Below, in pieces: positions 1-8,888 of a stretch of 64,000 nt of DNA. The DNA is from Bacteroides sp. GTDB lineage: Bacteria > Bacteroidota > Bacteroidia > Bacteroidales > Bacteroidaceae. The notes under the pieces are model-generated. The model was not told the origin of the DNA, did not search any database, and was given only the letters and a program-made list of their open reading frames with translations. The stretch is from assembly GCF_030151085.1 (NCBI RefSeq), contig NZ_JASLER010000040.1, positions 1 through 64,000 on the forward strand, given 5' to 3'. A program made the position numbers and the translations under genes. Numbering within the stretch: position 1 is the stretch's first letter; each line of letters begins with the position of its first letter.

Positions 1-149
1 AACTTAATAATATCCTTAAATTTAATTTGTATCGGTAGTTTACATATTAAATAATTAATAATAACCTCAAAATAACTACCCGGGCGCCGATAACACACCG
101 CCCCACTTCCCAATGATAGTCTTTATATTGTTAACTTTAAAACTATTCT

Positions 150-1427
150 TTATTTCAAGATATTCCGATAGTAGCTTTCTACATCGCTCCACCTATAAAA
201 GGGGAATATGTCAGTCTGCACCGGAATATGCACTTCGTGTTCATTGTGCATAATCTTCACCAGAATATCGTCTGAACTGCCTTTCTCATTGCGGAAGAAA
301 GCTATCTGTACATTGGCAGCCATAGGTACTATTTTGAAGTCGCTCCACACCTTATATACTTCGGCAGGGTCGCTGACGGCTACATTGCAATTTTCTATTT
401 GCATCAAGGCAACCAAAGGTATTACATTGCCATCGTGTCCGAAACGGAGTGTGGCAGCAATTCCTCCTTTTTGAATAGCCTCATCGGCACTATCCAGTAT
501 ATTCTGTAACAATGATTTAGCATTGTTTGCAACAATTCCCTTCCCATCAGCATGGTTGGCATTACCCACATAGAAACGGTAATTGATGCACTGCCACAAA
601 TCGAAGAGTTCCTGCGGCTCAAAGAGATCGTAGAAGGAGACTTTCGTCTCTACATCCTGCATATCGCTGGCTATCCAGTACATACCCCACATGACTTCCT
701 TCGGATTTACGTTCTTCAAGATGAATTGCTTATCCTTGAATAAAGAAGTAATCATGCGATCGGGATTGGTATGGGCTTCTTCAAACTTACGATATTCCTC
801 TGCCCACGGACCATCGTGAGAAGAAGTGAAACGATTGGATTCGTCCGTATGATAATTCAGATAATCCATATACTTCTGACTAGCTTCATAAGAGATGCGC
901 AGGTTAGGGTTCAGTTCTTTCAACCGGTCGCCGAAGGCTACCATACTCATGGCACAGCGCAGCACTATGGTAGAACGGGCAGAGATAGTGGGATTTCCTT
1001 TGAAGGCTTCGGGATATGCAGCATACATTCTTTCGGCTATCCCCCGATGCTGACGCACACCCAGCGGAGTGAGATCTCCTCCATGCCCTTCGACTTCTTC
1101 CCATACCTTTAACAAGCGTTGGTAAGCATCTTCTCCCTGCTGTGTAAGCGCTCCCTGGCGAAGTGCATCTTCAAAGAGATCAATGAGCCATTTATAATCA
1201 CGATCCCCAAGTAAGTAACGGGAACCGTGGCGTCCGTAGTGGCTTACATAAAACGGTTTATATCCTTTAGGAGCCTTGGTCTGAGGAACAAAGTCCAGTG
1301 GATATGCCCAATATACACCTCCGGTCTTCTCAATGGTAGCAAACATTTCTTCTTTAGATGTCTGTGCCCCAAGAGGTACACAGCACATCCACATTACACA
1401 AAACAATAGGATTGGTTTCAGTCTCAT
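150..1427 (-). CDS. Secreted histidine acid phosphatase (MINPP/phytase-like)
   Basis: Predicted exported phosphomonoesterase of the histidine acid phosphatase clan. The sequence shows the signature HYGRHGSRY near the N-terminus (phosphohistidine nucleophile in RHG.R) and a distal HD pair in FGHDGNVIP, the expected proton-donor position. The ATG at 1427 starts a good signal peptide (MRLKPILLFCVMW... ending in GAQ); an upstream in-frame ATG at 1499 lies inside the end of the preceding SusD gene and would bury that signal, so I prefer 1427 (425 residues). It is the last gene of a SusC-SusD-phosphatase operon, 55 bases after SusD. Known Bacteroides members include the inositol-polyphosphate phosphatase BtMinpp; inositol phosphates or sugar phosphates are plausible substrates here, but the substrate is inferred. 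Sure of the family, unsure of the substrate. Confidence 0.85.
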   Translation of the reverse strand: MRLKPILLFCVMWMCCVPLGAQTSKEEMFATIEKTGGVYWAYPLDFVPQTKAPKGYKPFYVSHYGRHGSRYLLGDRDYKWLIDLFEDALRQGALTQQGEDAYQRLLKVWEEVEGHGGDLTPLGVRQHRGIAERMYAAYPEAFKGNPTISARSTIVLRCAMSMVAFGDRLKELNPNLRISYEASQKYMDYLNYHTDESNRFTSSHDGPWAEEYRKFEEAHTNPDRMITSLFKDKQFILKNVNPKEVMWGMYWIASDMQDVETKVSFYDLFEPQELFDLWQCINYRFYVGNANHADGKGIVANNAKSLLQNILDSADEAIQKGGIAATLRFGHDGNVIPLVALMQIENCNVAVSDPAEVYKVWSDFKIVPMAANVQIAFFRNEKGSSDDILVKIMHNEHEVHIPVQTDIFPFYRWSDVESYYRNILK

Positions 1428-1482
1428 ATATAGTTGATTTAGTTGTTCTTGAATCTCTTTCTTCCCAACGGGCGTCAAACGA

Positions 1483-3171
1483 TCATTTATATCCATCATT
1501 CTGCTTCAATGCAGGATTGTTAGTCAATTCACTTTCCGGTATCGGGAAGAGCTTGTATTTATCATCCACATCACTTCCCAGACGGGCGCCATTCTTCCAG
1601 TCCCAGTTGTAGTCTTTGGTAAACTTGCCGAAACGGATAAGGTCGGTGCGTCTGACAAGTTCCGATGCCAGTTCCTTCTGACGTTCACTCAGGATAAAAT
1701 CCAGTGAAAGGTCTTTGAGGCTGATATCGCCCGTAACATCGGAACGGACACCACTCTTGGCATATTTACCGGACATGTAGGCTCTTTCACGGATTTCGTT
1801 CACATATCCCAAAGCTTCTTCTTTGGTACCGGCTGCTCCGCGAAGAATAGCCTCGGCAGCCATCAGATAGGCATCGCCTGTGCGGAACAAAGGGAAGTCA
1901 ATGGAAGTATAGGCATCACCCGAAGCACTAAGTTTATCATCCTTCGTTACATTTCTCCATTTGATGTAACCAAAACCGTAAGAGAATGTATTGGTCATAT
2001 TCTGACTGGCATCCCAAGTTTCCTTTACCTGACCGGGAAGGGCTGACATAAACTGGGCACGCTTGTCTTTCTTGCCGTTACCCCAAGTGTCTTTCACGTC
2101 AAACAATACGTCATCCGCATCAAAAGCATCGACCAGTGAAACCTTGGCACGTACATTACCCCAACCTCTGGAACCAACACCCGTTTGGTAAAGTTCGTCC
2201 ATCGGGCCATTAACAAAAGCTTTCACGTAGAAGTTTGTTCCTGCCGAACTTTGTGCTCGAAGCCCGTCTTGCACCAAAGGCCAGATGATTTCCTTACAAG
2301 TATTGTTGTCTGCCAGAAAGATTTCACGGTAATCGGTAGCAAGCGGATAATGCCCGTCGGTGATTACCTTCTTGGCATAGGTATAGGCACTCTGATATTT
2401 GTCTTCGCCAGTCCAAGACTGTGCATTCAGGTACATACGTGCCAGGAGGAACCAGTCGGCTACACGGTCTATACGTCCGTATTCGTTTTCGCCCGGAGCT
2501 TTCAGTTCGTTCTCAATAGCCAGCAATTCGCCCTCGGCAAATTCAAAGACTTGTTTGCGAGTGTATTGTACAGGGATTTCTTTCACACCTGTATGCTCGT
2601 CAACGTAGGGCACGCCACCAAACATATCACAAAGCATGGAGTAGCAATAAGCACGTATCAGACGGGCTTCAGCTCTGTAGTTTATGTAATCGTCTTTCAT
2701 TTCGTTCCAAAGACCACGGTCTTGCAATTTGCCTTCGGTACATTCACGTAACAACTCATTACAGTAGGCAATACTCATATAGAGGCGTTGGTATGTCCAG
2801 GTTACGACAGAAGCATTGGAAGCATCCCACTGAAGGTTCAGGCACTTGCGCAGTCCGTTGGAAGAAGAAGGCATCAGAAAATTATCCGTAGGCATTTCTT
2901 GCAGATAGAACAATAGACGTACGTAACCCGAATACCCTTCGTTGGCACCTTCCAGGTCACCGTTACCACCATCGCCTCCTTGTTGACCGGTTAGGATGAG
3001 CGAGGCATAACACTTTGCCAACACGCCTGTGTAACCGTCCTTGGTCTTATATACTTGTTCGTTTACTAATTGGTTGTTGTCCAATGGCATGGTATCCAAG
3101 TCGCCCAGACAGGAGACAAGAAACGTGCCCAAAAAAAGCAGGATGAATGAATAGGTTATTATCTTTTTCAT
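1483..3171 (-). CDS. SusD/RagB-family nutrient-binding outer-membrane lipoprotein
   Basis: Surface glycan/nutrient-binding partner of the SusC porin. The 562-residue protein begins with a lipoprotein signal ending FLVSC (lipid-anchored Cys21), has a TPR-like helical N-terminal half and ends with the typical SusD C-terminus containing LFPIPESELTNNPALKQN. The length fits the family. It starts 21 bases after the SusC stop and is followed by the phosphatase, so the three are probably cotranscribed. SusD proteins lid the SusC barrel and bind the ligand; here the neighbouring phosphatase suggests a phosphorylated ligand, which is inference. No glycoside hydrolase is present in the operon. Confidence 0.93.
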   Translation of the reverse strand: MKKIITYSFILLFLGTFLVSCLGDLDTMPLDNNQLVNEQVYKTKDGYTGVLAKCYASLILTGQQGGDGGNGDLEGANEGYSGYVRLLFYLQEMPTDNFLMPSSSNGLRKCLNLQWDASNASVVTWTYQRLYMSIAYCNELLRECTEGKLQDRGLWNEMKDDYINYRAEARLIRAYCYSMLCDMFGGVPYVDEHTGVKEIPVQYTRKQVFEFAEGELLAIENELKAPGENEYGRIDRVADWFLLARMYLNAQSWTGEDKYQSAYTYAKKVITDGHYPLATDYREIFLADNNTCKEIIWPLVQDGLRAQSSAGTNFYVKAFVNGPMDELYQTGVGSRGWGNVRAKVSLVDAFDADDVLFDVKDTWGNGKKDKRAQFMSALPGQVKETWDASQNMTNTFSYGFGYIKWRNVTKDDKLSASGDAYTSIDFPLFRTGDAYLMAAEAILRGAAGTKEEALGYVNEIRERAYMSGKYAKSGVRSDVTGDISLKDLSLDFILSERQKELASELVRRTDLIRFGKFTKDYNWDWKNGARLGSDVDDKYKLFPIPESELTNNPALKQNDGYK

Positions 3172-3192
3172 ATCATTTGTATTTTTAATCCG

Positions 3193-6168
3193 TTAGAAAT
3201 TCAAGTTAGCACTTATTGAAAATACGCGTGGGCGTGGATATACCTCCTTATCGATACCGCTGTAGAGTTCCGGGTCGATACCTGAATAGCTGGTAAAGGT
3301 AGCTACGTTCTGCACGCCGAAAGTCAGACGCAGGGAGCTTGATTTATCCCATAGCTTCGGGAAAGTATAACCCAAAGAGAGATTATCAAGACGGAAGAAG
3401 TTTCCTTTTTCCAGGAAGTAATCGGAATAGAGCTGCTGGTTCTGGAAACCTGCATCACGTGTCTTGCGCAGGATATTCGAGAAGTTGCCCTGATCGCTGT
3501 AGACAGATTGGATGTATTGGTCGGCAGCCACATAGTTATAAACGTAGTTTCCGAATGCTCCATGTCCGCTGATGGCGAAATCCCAGTTCTTGTAGCTCAA
3601 CTGGGTGTTGAAGCCCAGATAAGATTTGGGAAGTGCACTCTTATGGGTGGCATACTTCGTTTCAGTAGCCGAGACAGAACCGTCGGGTTGTACGTATTTG
3701 CCTTCTATCGCTTTGCCATTGTCATCATAAGCCTGTTTTGCCAGGTAGAAAGTATAGGGACGCTGACCTACCATGAATACCTGCACCGTCTTTCCCGTAC
3801 CCGAGATGGCTCCTGTCTGCACAAAGTTGGCATCGGAATCAATCACATTCAGCTTGGTAATCTTAGAATCGTTCCAAGTGTAGTTCATGCCTACTGTCCA
3901 CTTCCAGTTCTGGGTATGCACAGGCACTGTATTGATAGAGAACTCAACACCTTTATTATCCATCTCGCCGATATTCGTAGTAAGAACAGAGGAGTAATTA
4001 GTTCCTGAAATAACTGGAATAGTATTCAGCAAATCTTTGGTATGACGCTGGTAATAATCAATAGAACCGTAGATGCGGTTGTTAAGGAAGCCATAATCCA
4101 AACCGATATTATAGGTTTCAGTCGTTTCCCACTTGATATCAGAGTCGTAGCCATTAGGACGGTAGGTATTGTACCATTTATCCCCAAACTGATAGCAAGC
4201 TTCGGGATAAGATACGGTAAAGGTCGTCATGTACGGATAGTCGTTCAAGATATCCTGCTGACCGGTTTGCCCGTAACTCAGTCTCAGTTTCAAATCAGAC
4301 AGAACTTCAGAATCCCTGAGGAATGCTTCCTGACTAATCTTCCAGCCTAAAGCCACAGAAGGGAACAATCCCCAACGATTACCCTTCGCAAAACGGGAAG
4401 ATGCATCCGAGCGGAGCGTGGCTGTTACCATGTAGCGATTGTCATAAGAGTAATTCAAACGGCCGTAGAATGAGAGCAGATAATATTCCGATTCATAATG
4501 ATTGGGTGAGAACAGTTCTTTTCCTTCGGGAGAAAGTGTAGTAGCATCGAATTTCTTCCAGAAGTGCTGCCATCCATATCCCCCCATCGCACTGAAGTTG
4601 TGTTTTTCATTGAATACATGAGAATAATTAGCATACATATCCAACAGGTAATTCCGCTTGTTCTGCTTGGAATCATATACAAGTCCTGTACCATCTTTCA
4701 TATTAGAGGTGTACATCATACCTGCCAGTTGGGGAACCTTCTTCGAATATTCGCTTTTCAAGACATCATAACCCAAATTTACATTCAGTTGCAAGTCTTC
4801 CAGATGATGCACCTTATAGTTGAAGGCGGCATTGCCGATGGAACGGGTTACTTTATTACTGTTGTCCTGTAAGTCGAGTTGTGCGACGGGATTATCTGTC
4901 TGGATAGCCATCGGTGAGTTGCCGTTCATCCAAATGAAGTAACCCAAACCGGGATCAGTAGCAGCAGTGGCACTTCCTGTCTTTACGGGACGTGTAGGGT
5001 CGTAACGCATAGCATTGCCCACAACGCTTCCATCTACTTTCCGGTTATTTTCGTAAGATACCTTCAGGTTCAAATCTACTGTAAGATGTTTATCGAAAAA
5101 CTTCGGTGAAGCACCTCCGTTGAAGGTATATCTTTCATAGTTATTCGTACGGATAATACCGTTCTGGTTAGTATATCCTACAGAAAAGCGGTAAGGAGTA
5201 TTCTGCTTGATTTTGCCTGAAACAGAGAAGTTATGTTCCTGTCCGAAAGCCGTGCGATAAATCTCGTCCTGCCAGTCGGTAGATGCATCACCTAATTTAA
5301 TAGTACCCGGTATACCGGACACGGTAGGAACGAACTGGCGAAACTCATTAGCCGAAAGAATATCCAATGTTTCGGTAACAGTACTTACCGAGAGATTAGT
5401 AGAATAATTGAAACGCAACCTAGCATCGTCCCCCTTCTTGGTAGTAATTACAATCACACCATTCGAGGCACGCGAACCATAAATGGCCGTAGCCGAAGCA
5501 TCCTTCAATACTGTAAATGTTTCTATATCATTAGGATTGATACCACCTATTACATTGCTGCCACCTTCGATAGTAGAGTTATCTACCGGCACGCCGTCAA
5601 TAACAATCAACGGGTCATTAGATGCCGAAAGTGAAGCGCCGCTACGAATACGTATCGTAGAACCTGCACCCGGAGCACCGGAACTGGTCACTACATTCAC
5701 TCCCGGTACTTTACCCACTAAAGCATCCTGGGCAGTAGTACGCAGTCCCTTATTGAAATCATCAGGCTTGATGGCAGTTACCGAACCGGTTGCATCGGAT
5801 TTCTTCACACTACCGTAACCAATCACTACTACATCATCCAGCATTTCACTATCTTCTTCCATCACTATCTTCATGCCGGAAGTTACTGTCATCTCCACAT
5901 CTTTATAACCTATATACTTAATAAGCAGAACAGCCTTAGGACTCGAAACTGTGATTGAGAAATTACCATCTACATCACTAATAGTACCGTTTGTTGTTCC
6001 TTTTTCGAGGATATTCGCACCGATAACAGGCAACTTCTCCCTATCCAGGATATTACCACGTATAATTGTCTTCTGTGCAGAAACACCTACACTGAGAATC
6101 AAAGCGAACAGCACTAGTACATACCGCCACTTACTTCCAAAAGTTTCCGGTTTTTTCTTGTTTTTCAT
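3193..6168 (-). CDS. SusC/RagA-family TonB-dependent outer-membrane transporter
   Basis: Energy-dependent importer across the outer membrane. In order: signal peptide (to about residue 31, VGVSAQ), carboxypeptidase-regulatory-like beta domain (IIRGNILDREKLPVIGANIL, about 35-110), plug domain (GSVKKSDATGSVTAIKP and the LIVIDGVPVDN segment, about 120-245), then a 22-stranded barrel ending in aromatic ISANLNF. The 991-residue length is normal. There is no STN domain, so an anti-sigma partner is not expected; the TPR/HTH regulator encoded just upstream on the same strand is the likely controller. It heads the SusC-SusD-phosphatase operon. The substrate is unknown. Confidence 0.95.
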   Translation of the reverse strand: MKNKKKPETFGSKWRYVLVLFALILSVGVSAQKTIIRGNILDREKLPVIGANILEKGTTNGTISDVDGNFSITVSSPKAVLLIKYIGYKDVEMTVTSGMKIVMEEDSEMLDDVVVIGYGSVKKSDATGSVTAIKPDDFNKGLRTTAQDALVGKVPGVNVVTSSGAPGAGSTIRIRSGASLSASNDPLIVIDGVPVDNSTIEGGSNVIGGINPNDIETFTVLKDASATAIYGSRASNGVIVITTKKGDDARLRFNYSTNLSVSTVTETLDILSANEFRQFVPTVSGIPGTIKLGDASTDWQDEIYRTAFGQEHNFSVSGKIKQNTPYRFSVGYTNQNGIIRTNNYERYTFNGGASPKFFDKHLTVDLNLKVSYENNRKVDGSVVGNAMRYDPTRPVKTGSATAATDPGLGYFIWMNGNSPMAIQTDNPVAQLDLQDNSNKVTRSIGNAAFNYKVHHLEDLQLNVNLGYDVLKSEYSKKVPQLAGMMYTSNMKDGTGLVYDSKQNKRNYLLDMYANYSHVFNEKHNFSAMGGYGWQHFWKKFDATTLSPEGKELFSPNHYESEYYLLSFYGRLNYSYDNRYMVTATLRSDASSRFAKGNRWGLFPSVALGWKISQEAFLRDSEVLSDLKLRLSYGQTGQQDILNDYPYMTTFTVSYPEACYQFGDKWYNTYRPNGYDSDIKWETTETYNIGLDYGFLNNRIYGSIDYYQRHTKDLLNTIPVISGTNYSSVLTTNIGEMDNKGVEFSINTVPVHTQNWKWTVGMNYTWNDSKITKLNVIDSDANFVQTGAISGTGKTVQVFMVGQRPYTFYLAKQAYDDNGKAIEGKYVQPDGSVSATETKYATHKSALPKSYLGFNTQLSYKNWDFAISGHGAFGNYVYNYVAADQYIQSVYSDQGNFSNILRKTRDAGFQNQQLYSDYFLEKGNFFRLDNLSLGYTFPKLWDKSSSLRLTFGVQNVATFTSYSGIDPELYSGIDKEVYPRPRVFSISANLNF

Positions 6169-6280
6169 AATGGTTTTAAATTAGTTAATATAAACGTAAA
6201 AGGATGTCATACGAGAGACATAGTACATCCAATAAATTCAAGGTCAACTGTTCCGTGTAGTACGAGAATCAGAATGAGAG

Positions 6281-6288
6281 CAAAATTA
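6281..6288 (-). promoter_or_regulatory. Candidate -7 box for the first SusCD operon
   Basis: The minus strand reads TAATTTTG, matching the Bacteroides -7 consensus TAnnTTTG, and would give a leader of roughly 105 nt before the SusC start at 6168. No convincing TTTG -33 box is seen 19-21 bp upstream, as is common for regulated SusC promoters. The rest of the 340-base gap (6169-6508) is AT-rich, with only a short hairpin GTTGC-GAA-GCAAC at 6453-6465; I see no gene in it. Confidence 0.45.
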
Positions 6289-6508
6289 GTTTTAAGGGGT
6301 CCATAAGACAAGTATACTAAATGAAAAAGTAAGCAGATTAAGAGGAGAAAGGAAAGTAATCTATTATTTATCAAACCTTTACTTAAAAGTAAAAGAATGC
6401 AGAAAGTAAGAGCAAAGGAAGTAATTTATTGCCTTCACTGTTTAATTTTCAAGTTGCGAAGCAACGGATGAGTATTGATAGTTCAGGATTTAGAATTCAT
6501 ATTTATAA

Positions 6509-8128
6509 TTAGAGACTCTGCACCTGCACCGCCAAGTCTTTGCCCGGAACAATCGCTTTGTTCCGCATCTTCATCCGGTAATTATATACGGTTTGGAGGG
6601 AATAATGGAGGAAGTTGGCAATCTTTGTATTATCGTTTATTCCTAAACGGATAAGGGCATAGATACGTAGTTCTGGAGTGAGCAACTCTCCTTCTTTTAC
6701 TTGCACCTGCTCTTCTTCTCTGAGCAGTATATTAAATGACTCTACAAAGTCGGGAAAGATGGAGAGAAAGATAGTGTCGAACTTGCTGATAAATAGCTTG
6801 AAGTCATCTGAAGTAGAAGACTGGTTGCGAAGTTTTTTGGAAATATCGGCCATAGAACCTGTATTTGCAATCTTCAATAAAGCTTTCCGGTCGTTCTCCT
6901 GTTTATAGATGTACTCGGAACAGATATTGAATAATAGTCCGATATATTCTTCTTTGATATGGTTAGATACCTTAATCTCCTCATTCATTCGCGTCAGGTT
7001 TCCGGTCATGTCTTGCAGACGTTGATTCTGTTCTACCAACGACTGTTTTATCCTCAACAGTTTCATATTCTTTTTACGGATAAAGAAGAAAACGGCAATC
7101 AAAGTAATTACAAGTATGGATAAAACAAGGAGGAAAAAGAACACTTTGTTTTCATCTGCTTTAACACGTGCATCATTAGCGGCATTGATTATGGGCAGAT
7201 ATTCTGCAATATCAATAAAACGATACCGGGCTTTACCAAAGTTCACATCCTCAAGTGAACAAGAAATATAGTTATAAGCCCGTGCAATATCCCCTTCCTG
7301 AAAAAGTAGTATCGCCAAGCGTTGCAAAGACATATAAACCTTCTTGGCATTGGCTATATCGGTTATTGAAGCAAGAATAAGATAATGCTTCGCTTGCAGT
7401 GTGTCTTGTTTCCCCAAATACAATTCAGCCAAAAGATACTCCATCCGGGCTTTATCAGGATTATCTTCCGTACTTTGCTCGTAATAATTCTTTAGAAGAC
7501 CGATAGCCTCATCCCACTTGCCGGACATGCTCAGCCTACCGCATTTATTTGTGATATAGCTGGAAGAATGTGGTTCACTGATAATAACCAGTGTATCTTT
7601 ATAAGCTTTTATCTGTTGTTGGAAGTATTGTTTTCGGGAAGAATCTATTTCATTATTATAACAGGACAGATAAGTGGTATGATACAAATAGTAGAAGTAA
7701 GTATCTGACTTAATAGTCTCTGTACGCTTTATTGTGCCAAGTAAAATTAATGCATTCTCAGGTTTACCCATCTTATTCATGATATCAGCTATGTTCATGA
7801 TTCCTTGGTTAACAAGCTCTTGATCATGCATATTCTCTGCTAACTGCAACCTTTCCTTTGATATTATCAAAGCCGTATCAATACGGAATGAACGATATTT
7901 GACAAATAAATCACCTAGAATATCAAACTTGTGTTTATCATCCTCAGCATAGCTCAATAACCGACGCAGCTCTAATATTTCTTTTTCTACTTTATGCTGA
8001 TAAATTTCACGTTGCCCAATCATTTTATCCAATCTTTGAAGTAGGGCGGCATCGTTCATCTTGTCCACAGCCATCATACCGGAACAAATACGAAAAAGGA
8101 GGAGGATAAGGGCAAAGTATCTGAGCAT
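6509..8128 (-). CDS. Membrane-anchored TPR regulator with C-terminal helix-turn-helix (DUF6377-like)
   Basis: Probable one-component transmembrane transcription regulator. The 539 residues show an N-terminal signal or anchor, a long TPR-like helical region (about 30-320), one transmembrane helix (about 328-349, FLLVLSILVITLIAVFFF), a coiled-coil stretch (about 355-395) and a LuxR-like helix-turn-helix near the C-terminus (about 480-523, including IANFLHYSLQTVYNYRMKMR). This layout puts sensing repeats in the periplasm and the DNA-binding part in the cytoplasm. It is encoded directly upstream of, and in the same direction as, the SusC-SusD-phosphatase operon, its probable target. A minus-strand -7 box TATCTTTG lies at 8155-8162, giving a leader of about 20 nt. 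The layout is supported by sequence; the target is inferred. Confidence 0.8.
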   Translation of the reverse strand: MLRYFALILLLFRICSGMMAVDKMNDAALLQRLDKMIGQREIYQHKVEKEILELRRLLSYAEDDKHKFDILGDLFVKYRSFRIDTALIISKERLQLAENMHDQELVNQGIMNIADIMNKMGKPENALILLGTIKRTETIKSDTYFYYLYHTTYLSCYNNEIDSSRKQYFQQQIKAYKDTLVIISEPHSSSYITNKCGRLSMSGKWDEAIGLLKNYYEQSTEDNPDKARMEYLLAELYLGKQDTLQAKHYLILASITDIANAKKVYMSLQRLAILLFQEGDIARAYNYISCSLEDVNFGKARYRFIDIAEYLPIINAANDARVKADENKVFFFLLVLSILVITLIAVFFFIRKKNMKLLRIKQSLVEQNQRLQDMTGNLTRMNEEIKVSNHIKEEYIGLLFNICSEYIYKQENDRKALLKIANTGSMADISKKLRNQSSTSDDFKLFISKFDTIFLSIFPDFVESFNILLREEEQVQVKEGELLTPELRIYALIRLGINDNTKIANFLHYSLQTVYNYRMKMRNKAIVPGKDLAVQVQSL

Positions 8129-8267
8129 TGATTCAAAAGTTATAAACTCGAAAGCAAAGATAATGCATACTAACTAGACTTAGAGGGCAATCTCATCAAA
8201 TTTTCAATAATCTTTTGAAGTAATCTATATTCAATAGTGTCCGCTCCTTAACTTATAAAAGATTAAG

Positions 8268-8283
8268 TTCACTTTTTTGTGAA
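8268..8283. promoter_or_regulatory. Inverted repeat, candidate HigA operator
   Basis: TTCAC-N6-GTGAA is a perfect 5+5 inverted repeat overlapping the -33 box of the toxin-antitoxin promoter (TTTG at 8276-8279). HigA-type antitoxins repress their own promoter through such palindromes. An adjoining TGAATTCA palindrome extends the symmetry. The assignment as an operator is inferred from position. Confidence 0.4.
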
Positions 8284-8307
8284 TTCAAGTAGAAAGCTAT
8301 ATGTTTG
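8276..8307 (+). promoter_or_regulatory. Bacteroides-type promoter of the higBA-like locus
   Basis: TTTG at 8276-8279 and TATGTTTG at 8300-8307 are separated by 20 bp, a full match to the Bacteroides -33/-7 consensus. Predicted transcription starts near 8313, upstream of both the toxin remnant and the antitoxin. This is one of the best promoter matches in the window. Confidence 0.7.
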
Positions 8308-8327
8308 CAACATAATACGATAATGAT

Positions 8328-8417
8328 ATGCTTGTTATAATTAAAGAAACATACTTGCAGGATGAGCCGATTATTACCGTATGTAATATTATTGATTTGT
8401 CAAACCATTATAAATAA
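8328..8417 (+). pseudogene. HigB-like toxin remnant with internal in-frame deletion (29 codons)
   Basis: A 29-codon open frame (MLVIIKETYLQ... to ...ITVCNIIDLSNHYK) sits between the promoter and the antitoxin gene, 8 bases before the antitoxin ATG, exactly where the toxin gene of a higBA operon belongs. Its C-terminus resembles the last residues of Bacteroidetes HigB/RelE-fold toxins (I/V-C-N-I-x-x-L-S-N-H-Y-K), and its start resembles their N-terminal MxVIxxxxYL strand. A full toxin is about 100-110 residues, so some 70-80 central residues, including the catalytic core, appear to be missing without loss of frame. The family match is from memory of the family, not a database search. Alternatively it is an unrelated leader peptide. 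Confidence 0.6.
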
Positions 8418-8425
8418 TAGCCGTT

Positions 8426-8770
8426 ATGATTACAATAAAAGGTGTTGACCCCAAAATGATTGCTAATAATCTGACTCCATTCGAACCAACACATCCGGGC
8501 GAAATTATAAAGGATGAAATAGAATACCGTGGCATATCGCAAAAGAAATTGGCGGAACAAATGGGCATCTCCCCGACACTACTCAACGAAATACTTAATG
8601 CAAAGCGTGCAGTTTCTACACAATACGCCCTTCTATTTGAAGCTGCACTTGGTATTGATGCTGAGATTTGGATTCGTATGCAAGCTCGGTATGATATGCA
8701 AGTGGCCAAATCGGACAAGTCATTTCTTGAAAGACTTGCCAATATCAGAAAGATTGCGGCAGTATTATGA
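8426..8770 (+). CDS. higA: HigA-family antitoxin / XRE-type transcriptional regulator
   Basis: Antitoxin and autorepressor of a type II toxin-antitoxin system. The 114 residues contain the diagnostic PTHPGEIIKDEIEYRGIS segment (about 26-43), then a Cro/CI helix-turn-helix (QKKLAEQMGISPTLLNEIL, about 44-62) and the NAKRAVSTQYALLFEAALG helix pair, typical of the VapI/HigA addiction-module family. The start at 8426 follows the toxin remnant by 8 bases. Because the upstream toxin frame is reduced to 29 codons, this antitoxin appears orphaned, yet its promoter and its own frame are intact; it may now serve as a stand-alone repressor or neutralise a related toxin elsewhere (inference). Confidence 0.88.
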   Translation: MITIKGVDPKMIANNLTPFEPTHPGEIIKDEIEYRGISQKKLAEQMGISPTLLNEILNAKRAVSTQYALLFEAALGIDAEIWIRMQARYDMQVAKSDKSFLERLANIRKIAAVL

Positions 8771-8819
8771 GAAAGGAATTACACGTTCATAACGGACAGG
8801 TTTTGAGTTAAATGACAAT

Positions 8820-8849
8820 TTGCTTATCAGCTAATTGGCCGATAAGCAA
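8820..8849. terminator. Probable bidirectional terminator between higA and folK
   Basis: TTGCTTATC (8820-8828) pairs perfectly with GATAAGCAA (8841-8849) across a 12-base loop, followed on the plus strand by GTTTAATT and on the minus strand by A/T-rich sequence. It lies between convergent higA (plus) and folK (minus), so it could end both transcripts. Confidence 0.6.
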
Positions 8850-8888
8850 GTTTAATTAATTGTTCGGCAGATTGATATAGATATCTTT

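Noticed and set aside
2185..2751. 188-codon plus-strand frame opposite SusD
   Set aside because: Antisense shadow of a well-supported SusD gene with no start context or family features.
8389..8742. 117-codon minus-strand frame opposite higA
   Set aside because: Antisense to a recognised antitoxin; no promoter or family match.
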